Under the pieces are notes generated by a model, which made no database searches, was not told where the DNA came from, and was given only the letters and a program-made list of their open reading frames with translations. DNA of 20,405 nt from an uncultured Clostridium sp. (GTDB taxonomy: Bacteria > Bacillota > Clostridia > TANB77 > CAG-508). Shown one piece after another: positions 13,165 through 20,405 of this stretch (its first letter is position 1; the number at the start of each line of letters is the position of its first letter). Location of the stretch: positions 1 through 20,405 of the forward strand of contig USGK01000027.1 of the NCBI GenBank assembly GCA_900554175.1, in the 5' to 3' direction. Both the position numbers and the translations under genes were made by a program.

Positions 13165-13508
13165 TGAAACAGAATTATGGTATGACATGGAAGAAGACTG
13201 GCCTTTGATTGAGGCAAGTTTAGCAAAACAATATGGAATAAGAATAAGAAAAGAAATAGACACAATGAGCTATGCAGAATTGTGTAATCTTATATCTGGC
13301 TTAATGTCAGATACACCACTACGGAAATATTGTTCAAATTCGTAACGAAGATGATGAGGAAATGTTAAAGAATTTTACACAAGAACAAAAAAATATAAGA
13401 TGGAAATACAGAAACAAATTAGCAAAGAAAATGAGCAAAGAAGATTATGAAAAAGTTATTACAGAATTTCAAAAAGCATTTAAAGAAATGGCTGGTGATA
13501 ACAAATGA
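13118..13508 (+). CDS. Second tail assembly chaperone (Gp15-like), broken in frame at CGG 13322-13324
   Basis: The first frame reads EEDWPLIEASLAKQYGIRIR, then LISGLMSDTPL, and stops at 13345 after an off-family tail. The family (Phage_Gp15) goes on with DTPLG-IV-IR. That continuation, GNIVQIRNEDDEEMLKNFT and on to TGA 13506-13508, is found in the +1 frame if C13322 is skipped. The zero-frame codon at the junction is CGG. The true start is unclear: ATG 13118 and ATG 13187 both lack a ribosome site, and the protein may be made by a shift from the first chaperone. From 13187 the joined protein has 106 residues. It is needed for tail assembly, so a plain loss would be harmful. Confidence 0.75.
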
Positions 13509-13657
13509 TAGAAGTAAGATGTCCAAACTGTAATCAACTTTTGTTAAAAGTTGAACAATGTAAGGGCGAAATAAAATGTATACGATGTAAGAAAACAATT
13601 AAAATTGATATAGATGAAAAAGACAGAGTGAGCAACACGACCATTAGTGGTGAGTAG
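13505..13657 (+). CDS. Com-like zinc-finger protein, 50 aa
   Basis: ATG 13505 overlaps the stop of the frame-shifted chaperone (ATGA). The protein MIEVRCPNCNQLLLKVE, then KGEIKCIRCKKTIKI carries two CxxC pairs (residues 6-9 and 25-28), the pattern of Mu Com-like zinc ribbons. Com of phage Mu binds mRNA to turn on translation of mom. Copies in Firmicutes phages often sit just before the tape measure gene without any mom. It could regulate translation of a tail gene; that is inference. Confidence 0.72.
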   Translation: MIEVRCPNCNQLLLKVEQCKGEIKCIRCKKTIKIDIDEKDRVSNTTISGE

Positions 13658-13703
13658 TTAGCCAATACCTGCTTTTATCCTAAAAAAGAAGGGAGGAGTA
13701 GGT

Positions 13704-16268
13704 ATGAGTACGAATGTAGGCTCTGTCGACTTTGAATTATTGCTAAATTCAAATCCATTTAACAAAGGACTAAAAAATGCAACAAATGCAATTAAAAGTT
13801 CAGGCGTAGAGAACTCATTAAAGAAAATTGGTAAATTAGCAGTAGCGGCATTTTCTGTTAAAGCTATAGTTAATTTTGGAAAAGAATGTATTAATTTAGG
13901 TTCGGATTTGGCAGAAGTGCAAAATGTTGTAGATGTTACATTTGGAACATTGAATACAGAAGTAAATAAATTTGCTGAAAATGCAATTACTCAATTTGGT
14001 TTAGGACAAACAGTAACAAAAAAATATGTTGGTACATTTGGAGCAATGGCAAAGGCATTTAATTTTAATAATGAGGCAGCATTAGCAATGTCAGAAACTT
14101 TAACAGGATTAACAGGAGATGTTGCTTCTTTCTATAATTTATCAAGCGATGAAGCATATACAAAATTAAAGTCAGTGTTCACAGGAGAAACAGAAACTTT
14201 AAAAGATTTAGGTGTTGTAATGACACAAAATGCACTTGACCAATATGCATTGGCAAATGGATATGGAAAAACAACATCTAAAATGTCTGAACAAGAAAAA
14301 GTTGCATTAAGATATAAATTTGTATTGGACAAATTAAATATAGCAAATGGAGATTTTGCAAGAACTAGTGATAGTTGGGCAAACCAAACAAGGGTATTAA
14401 GTTTAAGGTTTAATGAATTAAAAGCAGCATTAGGACAAGGTTTTATTAATATTTTTACACCTATTGTAAAAGGAATAAATATGGTACTTTCAAAACTTCA
14501 AGTGTTAGCAAATGCATTTAAATCATTTACAGAAATGATTTTTGGAAATGCTGGTGGAGATGATAGCACAAGTACTGTTTCAAACTTAGCATCAGATGCA
14601 TCAAAAGCAAGTGATGCTGTAAGTGGTATAGGAGATAGTGCTAAAAAATCTGCAAAAGATTTAAAAAATTTAGCATCATTTGATACTGCTCAAATATTAA
14701 AGAAAGATGATAGTGATAGTTCTTCTAGTGGAAGTGCTGCAGGAGGAAGCATAGATACAAGTGGACTTAATTTAATAGATAATCTAAAAAAACAAGCAAG
14801 TGATATTGGAAAAATATTTGGAGATATTAATTTTGAACCACTTATTAATTCTTTTAATAGAGTTAAAGAAGCAGCACAACCATTGATAACAACAATAAAA
14901 GATGGTTTGAAATGGTTATATGATAATGTTTTAGTTCCATTATCAAGATGGACCGTACAAGATTTACTTCCAGCATTTTTAAATTTAGTTGCAGGAGCAT
15001 TAACTGTTTTGAATCCATTAATAACAGCATTTAAACCAATTTTCCAATGGTTTTGGAATAATTTTTTAGAACCTATAGCAAAGTGGACAGGTGGATTAAT
15101 AGTAGATACACTTAATTTACTAGCAGATGTTCTAACAAAAATAGGAAATTGGATGAGCAATAATCAAAGTGTGGTTACCGGAATGGAAATCGCAGTATTA
15201 GGATTTTTTAGTGCATGGAAGGTTGCAGAATTAATGTCTTTTATACAACAAGCTGGTGGAGTAATTGCTGTGTTAGGATTATTAAAAAATGCTATTTTGG
15301 GAAATGTAATTGCAAAAATTGCTGATAAAGCAGAAACAATTGCATTAACATTGATGTATGCAAAAGACTTTGTAGTAAGCATTGCATCGGGAACAGCAGC
15401 ATTAGTTAAACAAGCAGCACAATGGGTTATAAATACAGGAGCTAAAATTGCAAACACAGCAGCAACTATTGCTAGTACTGCTGCAACAACAGCAGCAACG
15501 GTAGCAACATGGTTATTTAATGCAGCATTAGCAGTATTAACATCACCAATAACATTAGTTGTAGCAGCAATAGCTGCATTAATAGCAATAATAGTATTAT
15601 TAATTAAAAATTGGGATAAGGTAAAAGAAACAGCAAAAAAATGCTGGGAGTATATACAAAATACATTTTCTAATGTTGGAGAATGGTTTTCAACAAAATT
15701 TCAACAAGCTTATAATGGGATTACAAAAGTATTTAGTAGCATAGGTAGTTTTTTTAGTGGAGTATGGGATAGAATAAAAAGTACTTTTAGTAATTTGGGA
15801 ACAAGCATAGGAAATGCTATTTCTAATGCTGTTAAAAGTGGAATTAACGGTGTAATTTCACTTATTGAAAACACAATAAATAGAGCTATATCTTTAATAA
15901 ATGGAGCGATAGGAGTAATAAACCTAATACCAGGTGTAAGTGTTGGAAAAATAAGCAGGGTAAATTTACCAAGATTAGCTCAAGGTGGATATGTAAAAGC
16001 TAATACACCTCAATTAGCAATGATTGGTGATAATAGGCATCATGGGGAAATTGTAGCTCCTGAAGATAAAATAATGTCATTATATAAGAAAGCTAATCAA
16101 GAAATGGGATTAGGAAATAATGAAAAAGTTATAGAATTACTTGAAAAAATAATACAAATTCTTGTTAATTTAAGTTTTGATTTTAATTTGTATATAGATT
16201 CATATGAGTTAAATAAAAGACTTGAGAAAATAAAAAATAAAAATAAATTTGCAACGAATGGAGGCTAA
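13704..16268 (+). CDS. Tail tape measure protein, 854 aa
   Basis: ATG 13704 follows GGGAGGAG. The length, the position after the chaperones and the content identify it: an N-terminal region (LLLNSNPFNKGLKNATNAIK, FGTLNTEVNKFAENAITQFG), long Ala- and Ile-rich hydrophobic helices at about residues 490-635 (ITLVVAAIAALIAIIVLLIK), and repeated helical segments ending near LNKRLEKIKNKNK. It sets tail length and is thought to leave through the tip during DNA entry. By the usual 1.5 angstrom per residue rule the tail would be about 125 nm (inference). No lysozyme or peptidase motif was seen. A low-complexity Ser/Asp-rich stretch lies near residue 335. Confidence 0.92.
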   Translation: MSTNVGSVDFELLLNSNPFNKGLKNATNAIKSSGVENSLKKIGKLAVAAFSVKAIVNFGKECINLGSDLAEVQNVVDVTFGTLNTEVNKFAENAITQFGLGQTVTKKYVGTFGAMAKAFNFNNEAALAMSETLTGLTGDVASFYNLSSDEAYTKLKSVFTGETETLKDLGVVMTQNALDQYALANGYGKTTSKMSEQEKVALRYKFVLDKLNIANGDFARTSDSWANQTRVLSLRFNELKAALGQGFINIFTPIVKGINMVLSKLQVLANAFKSFTEMIFGNAGGDDSTSTVSNLASDASKASDAVSGIGDSAKKSAKDLKNLASFDTAQILKKDDSDSSSSGSAAGGSIDTSGLNLIDNLKKQASDIGKIFGDINFEPLINSFNRVKEAAQPLITTIKDGLKWLYDNVLVPLSRWTVQDLLPAFLNLVAGALTVLNPLITAFKPIFQWFWNNFLEPIAKWTGGLIVDTLNLLADVLTKIGNWMSNNQSVVTGMEIAVLGFFSAWKVAELMSFIQQAGGVIAVLGLLKNAILGNVIAKIADKAETIALTLMYAKDFVVSIASGTAALVKQAAQWVINTGAKIANTAATIASTAATTAATVATWLFNAALAVLTSPITLVVAAIAALIAIIVLLIKNWDKVKETAKKCWEYIQNTFSNVGEWFSTKFQQAYNGITKVFSSIGSFFSGVWDRIKSTFSNLGTSIGNAISNAVKSGINGVISLIENTINRAISLINGAIGVINLIPGVSVGKISRVNLPRLAQGGYVKANTPQLAMIGDNRHHGEIVAPEDKIMSLYKKANQEMGLGNNEKVIELLEKIIQILVNLSFDFNLYIDSYELNKRLEKIKNKNKFATNGG

Positions 16269-16270
16269 GT

Positions 16271-16672
16271 ATGTATGAACCAAAATTAATAGTGAAAAAT
16301 ATTGTAGTACCAGGAATTGTTGAATTGATCCCCGGACCTGAACCCCTATGGGGTGATGGGACTGGTAGAAATGCTTTAGATGGACACTATAGTGGTACTT
16401 TTATAGGATACTTTACAACTTTAGATATAAAGTTTGGAATAGTATCAGATGAAGATTATAATTTAATAAAGACATTGCTTGAACATCCTTTTTTAGAGGA
16501 TGTTCAATTTTCTCTAGAAAAAGATATGGGTTCCTATAAACAAGGAGATTTATTCATAGAAGATTTTTACAATGGTCAAGCTATAAAGTCTAGTCCGTTG
16601 GCATGTGGAGGATATTGGAATGAATTTTCCGTAATGTTAACAGCTATAGATAGGAGGCCACAATTAACATGA
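16271..16672 (+). CDS. Distal tail-like protein (DUF6711-like), 133 aa
   Basis: The start follows the tape measure stop by two bases, with GGAGG inside the last codons of that gene. The protein begins MYEPKLIVKNIVVPGIVELI and has TGRNALDGHYSGTFIGYFTT and GGYWNEFSVMLTAIDRRP, similar to short tail proteins (DUF6711 type) found between tape measure and tail hub genes. It probably forms part of the ring that joins the tube to the tip. Its end overlaps the next start by four bases. The gene contains a perfect 10-bp hairpin. Confidence 0.65.
   Translation: MYEPKLIVKNIVVPGIVELIPGPEPLWGDGTGRNALDGHYSGTFIGYFTTLDIKFGIVSDEDYNLIKTLLEHPFLEDVQFSLEKDMGSYKQGDLFIEDFYNGQAIKSSPLACGGYWNEFSVMLTAIDRRPQLT
16479..16507 (+). 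repeat. Perfect 10-bp hairpin inside the distal tail gene
   Basis: TTGAACATCC (16479-16488) and GGATGTTCAA (16498-16507) pair without mismatch around a loop of nine. A short TTTT follows at 16508-16511, so weak pausing is possible. Confidence 0.6.
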
Positions 16673-19552
16673 GTGTAAGTAGTGAATTTAAAAATATAAC
16701 TAAAAAAATCAAACAACAAAATGTAAAATTAAGTATATGTGATGGGGAATCAGTAGTAAAAAGCATACATATGATGCCAGTACATATTTTCAATGCATTA
16801 CCAATTTGGAAACTGAGAAAACAAAAAGAAGTAATAGCCAAAGAATTGAAATATAGTTTTGATGGACAATTATTTAAAACAATAATGAAACAAGTTGAAA
16901 TTACTGTAAAAAATGCAAATGAAATAAAAGATAAAGATATAAACTTTAAATATGGTTTGTTTATTAATGATAAGTTCGAGTATGTAGATTTAGGTAATTA
17001 TTTTATAAAAGATATAGAAGATAGTAAGAAAAAAGATGAAATAACGGTGACTGGATATGACAGAATGATAAGATTTATGAAAACATTTAAACAATCAGAA
17101 TTACAATTGACATATCCTTGTAAAATGCTAAAACTAGTTCAAAGAATGTGTGAAGTCTGTGATGTAGAATTATATTCCACAGACTTTTATAATGCAGATT
17201 TAGATGTTACTGAAGATTTTTTTACTGCACAAGAATTAACATATAGAGATGTATTAGAAAAGATAGCTCAAGCAACATTAACAACAGCGTTTATAGAAGA
17301 TAATAAATTAAATTTATATAAAATAAATGATGAAACATCTGAAAAAATAGATAAATCATATTTAACAGATTTAACAATAAAAGAAAAATTTGGACCAGTA
17401 AATGTATTAGTGTTAGGACGTGGAGATATAGAGGATAATGTTGAGGAACCTGATAAAGAAAGCATAAAACAAAATGGTAGATGTGAAATTAGATTTGATG
17501 AAAATGAATTTATAGAGTTTCAAAGAGAAAAAGTTATAAAAGGAATGTTTGAGCAAATAAAAGGACTTGAATATTATTCTTTTGAAGCTTCAGATGTTGG
17601 TGTAATGTGGCTAAAACCATGTGCTTGTATAAAACTGGGAGACAAAGAAAACAGCTTATATAAATCTTATTATTTAAAGGCAAATATAAAAATTAATACA
17701 GGAATATTAAGTAATATGGAAGCGGAAATACCTGAGACAACGGAAACAAAATATAAAGTTACAACAAAAGAAGAAAAGAAAACATTAAAGGTAGAAAGAA
17801 TAGCAAAAAAAAATGAAGGATTAATACAAGATTTAATTCAAGAAACCTCAGAACAAGGCGAAAAAATAACTAAACACGAACAAGATATAAATAGTATAAC
17901 AGATAAAGTTTCAAATATGGCAGATTTAACAAATAGTGTAACGGGAATGAAAACAATATCATTAGGAAACTGTATTAAAGGAAATCTATTAAAATTAACA
18001 ATAAGAGGAAATAATACTGTATTTGATTATTTAACATTAAGCGATGATTTATATTTAAGTGACGATTTATACCTAAAAGGAGACAGTTTAATAGTAGTAA
18101 CAGACAAAGATGGTAAATCCAAAGAATATGAGTTAAAGGTGCAAGAACCATTAAGACAAAATGGAACAACTTATGATGAATATATACTTGAAAAAGGACA
18201 ATCAAAGGTAATAAGAAGAATAAATGAAGACGGAACAATAAAAGAAACACCAACAACAGAGAATTTAGGAAAGTTTGAAATATCTTTATCAGAAGGAATT
18301 AATACAATCACAATAAAAAATTACAATGCAGAGTTAACCGCAAAATGGGCTATAAAGAGTGAATATTCAGAAGTTTTTGCTACTAATGTTCAAATGGAAA
18401 GCAAAATAGAACAAACTGCACAAGAAATTGATTTGTCCGTAAATAAAAAGTTGGAAGGATATAGTTCGACCACGGAAATGAATAGTGCTATTGAGTTAAG
18501 GGCTAATAAAATAGAAAGTTCTGTAGCAGAAACTTATAGCACAAAGAATGAATTATCTAAGGCAGAGTCAAAAATAGAGCAAACAACAGAAGGAATAAAA
18601 AGTACAGTATCAAAGAAGGTAGGAAAAAATGAAATTATTTCAGAAATTAATCAATCTAGTGAAGAAGCTACAATTAATGCAAATAAAATCAGTCTTAAAC
18701 GGAAAAGAGATAAATTTAACAGGCGATAATGCAACAATAAAAAGTAATAATTTTAATGTAGATAAAGATGGAAATATGACATGTAAAAATGCAACAGTAA
18801 CAGGGAATGTAACAGCATCGAGTGGAAAAATAGCAGGATATACAATAAATGGAAATATGTTGGTGGGAGCCAATGTTGGAATTAGTGGAAAATCAGGAGA
18901 AGGATGGGCTTTTTGGGCAGGTTCAAATGATGCGGGAAGTGCACCTTTTAAAGTAGGACATGACGGTTCGGTTTATGCTTCAAATGCAAACATACAAGGA
19001 ACTATAAATTCTTCATCAGGTAAAATAGGTGCATTTAAAATTGGCTCAAGTAATTTAACAAGTGATGATGGAAGTTCTGGTGCACACATGAATTTAGATG
19101 CAAACCAAATAACATTTAGTAAACGAAGTGGAAGTTCAGTATATAATCTAGGACAAATTAGTGTATTTAGTTCCAATACAAATATAAATTTTTTAAGAAG
19201 TGATGGCAATAAATCAAAATTATACGTAGATACCGTGTATGCTTATGACTATGAAACTTTATCATTAGCAGAAAAGAAAAAGAACTTTGAAAAAATGAAT
19301 AATGCTTTAGATATTATAAAACATACAGATATTTATAAATACAACTTAAAAAACGAAGATAATAAAGCAAAAAAACACATTGGATTTGTTATTGGAGATG
19401 ATTTTAATTATAGTAAAGAAATTACAACAGAAAACAATGATGGAGCAGAGTTATATAGTTTTGTATCAGTATGTTGTCAAGCTATAAAAGAACAACAAGA
19501 ACAAATAGAACAAATGAAAAAAGAAATACAAGAATTGAAAGGAGAAAGATAA
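16669..19552 (+). CDS. Tail hub/spike protein with S74-type chaperone end, +1 frame change at CGG 18700-18702
   Basis: The first frame runs 16669-18729 (686 codons) and ends in an odd basic tail. The family sequence resumes in the +1 frame. Skipping C18700 after 677 codons gives KISLK then GKEINLTGDN, and reads on to 19552, a protein of 960 residues. The N-terminal 370 residues resemble the tail hub/endopeptidase of Firmicutes phages (KDEITVTGYDRMIRFMKTF). A coiled-coil and beta region follows, and the C-terminus (KHIGFVIGDDFNY, then ELYSFVSVCCQAIKEQQEQI) resembles S74-type intramolecular chaperones that fold trimeric spikes. The unshifted product lacks this part. The ATG at 18629 is not a real start. 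Confidence 0.8.
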
Positions 19553-19553
19553 A

Positions 19554-19988
19554 ATGGCATATAGTAAAACAAATTGGGTTAATGGGCAAACACCGATTAA
19601 TGAGACTAATTTGAATAAGATAGAGAATGAATTAGAGAGTTTAGAGAATGGCTTTGTAAATGTAAAAAATATATTAAGCCAAGTTAAACAATATGATTAC
19701 ACATTGAGTTGTGGACTAATTTTAAATTTTTTAAAATGTGGAAAAATGGTTACTTGTTTAGCACAAGGAATGATAAGTAATTTAACGGCGGATAATATTC
19801 AAACAGTATCTATCTCTACTGATTTAAAACCGATGTTACAATTTAGACAAGCTTTTGTTCTTGAAGAATCAGGTATTTTAGCATATATAAACTTGCAACC
19901 TAGCGGTGTCCTTGAATTTAGAGTGAAAACAGCAATAACAAGTAATAAATTTCCACGATTTTCTTTTACTTATATTGCAGAAAATTAA
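19554..19988 (+). CDS. Baseplate / receptor-binding-like protein, 144 aa
   Basis: ATG 19554 lies one base after the spike stop, with AAAGGAGA upstream. The N-terminus SKTNWVNGQTPINETNLNKIENELE is a known attachment segment of tail fibre and baseplate proteins in Firmicutes phages (the T-PINA-NLN-IE pattern). The C-terminal part is beta-rich (TDLKPMLQFRQAFVLEESG, VLEFRVKTAITS) and could bind a cell-surface sugar or act as a fibre tip. No enzyme motif was seen. Confidence 0.7.
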   Translation: MAYSKTNWVNGQTPINETNLNKIENELESLENGFVNVKNILSQVKQYDYTLSCGLILNFLKCGKMVTCLAQGMISNLTADNIQTVSISTDLKPMLQFRQAFVLEESGILAYINLQPSGVLEFRVKTAITSNKFPRFSFTYIAEN

Positions 19989-20007
19989 AAAAATTAGGAG
20001 GAAAAAT

Positions 20008-20405
20008 ATGTCAACAGAAACAGAAAAATTAAAACTATTTAAATGGGATACAACAAATCAAAGTGATTTGGATAGTAACTTCGATATAGATAAGGCACTT
20101 AATAATAACTGGGATAAAATAGAGAAACGTTCTGATGAAATTGATTCTAAATTATCAGAATTAGAAAATAGTAAAGTAAATAAAATAGACGGAAAACAAT
20201 TATCAACCAATGATTTCACTAACGAATATAAAGAGAAATTAGACGGTTTAAATAACTATAACGATACGGAGCTTAAAAATGATATAAATAAAAATACTGA
20301 AAAAATAGCACAAAATACTGAAAGCATTCAAACAAATAGAACAGACATAGATAAGATATTGTCAGAGTACATAACAAAAGCAGTAAATGATTTACAAAAT
20401 TATTA
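20008..20405 (+). CDS. Tail fibre/baseplate protein, N-terminal part, cut by window end
   Basis: ATG 20008 follows TTAGGAGGAAAA. The first 132 codons are present with no stop. The start MSTETEKLKLFKWDTTNQSD and the segments ALNNNWDKIEK and EYKEKLDGLNNYNDTELKNDI are those of phage fibres and baseplate upper proteins with a long coiled-coil shaft. The repeat-like NKNTEKIAQNTESIQTNRTD is a typical trimeric stalk. The receptor-binding end lies outside the window. Confidence 0.75.
   Translation, partial: MSTETEKLKLFKWDTTNQSDLDSNFDIDKALNNNWDKIEKRSDEIDSKLSELENSKVNKIDGKQLSTNDFTNEYKEKLDGLNNYNDTELKNDINKNTEKIAQNTESIQTNRTDIDKILSEYITKAVNDLQNY

Noticed and set aside
13118..13345. A complete 75-residue tail gene
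   Set aside because: The last codons (after DTPL) do not fit the family, and the true continuation lies in the +1 frame to 13508.
18629..18700. A separate tail gene starting at ATG 18629
   Set aside because: The first 24 codons of that frame are the wrong-frame reading of the spike gene and do not fit the family. The family sequence begins at 18701.
1..20405. CRISPR array, insertion sequence or integrase attachment site
   Set aside because: No regularly spaced repeats, transposase or integrase gene or long terminal repeats were seen. The only mobile element supported is the group I intron.

Overview
The window is the late (packaging, head, tail) half of a siphovirus-like phage or prophage from a low-GC Firmicute. 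DNA is very AT-rich, genes have strong AAGGAGG-type ribosome binding sites, and AGA dominates among arginine codons. Two promoters carry tandem Spo0A-box-like sites, which points to a spore-forming, Clostridia-like host. The species cannot be told from the sequence.

Layout: 44-464 is an ArpU/RinA-like late regulator split by a +1 frame change. 468-610 is a probable late promoter, leader and terminator. 735-905 holds two tRNA genes. 1099-2437 holds small accessory genes, one of them on the minus strand (Cas2/VapD-like). 2472-5943 is small terminase, large terminase, a DUF6275-like protein and portal. 5952-8289 is a minor capsid protein fused to an ADP-ribosyltransferase domain. It is interrupted at 6777-7593 by a group I intron that carries an HNH homing endonuclease. 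8276-8868 is a small gene, then a self-contained cassette (own promoter, zinc-ribbon protein, terminator, tRNA-Trp, terminator). 8917-13657 is scaffold, major capsid, connectors, tail terminator, tail tube, tail chaperones and a Com-like zinc finger. 13704-20405 is tape measure, distal tail, tail hub/spike with an S74-type C-terminus, and two fibre/baseplate proteins, the last cut by the window edge.

The most striking signal concerns the arginine codon CGG. Three genes (late regulator, second tail chaperone, tail spike) are each intact only if the ribosome moves +1 at one point, and at each point the zero-frame codon is CGG followed by a base that makes GGN (Gly) in the new frame. I found no other in-frame CGG codon in the window by eye, although the triplet CGG occurs about forty times out of frame inside genes, and CGA, CGT and CGC are used normally. 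This suggests that CGG is not read, or read very slowly, in the host, and acts as a +1 frameshift signal in this phage.

Other notable points are precisely definable intron splice sites (P1 and P10 pairings), an intron-internal promoter whose -35 box lies in an intron helix, and two accessory-gene promoters with the same unusual geometry: two TTCGACA-like boxes 3 bp apart, then 21 bp, then a -10.
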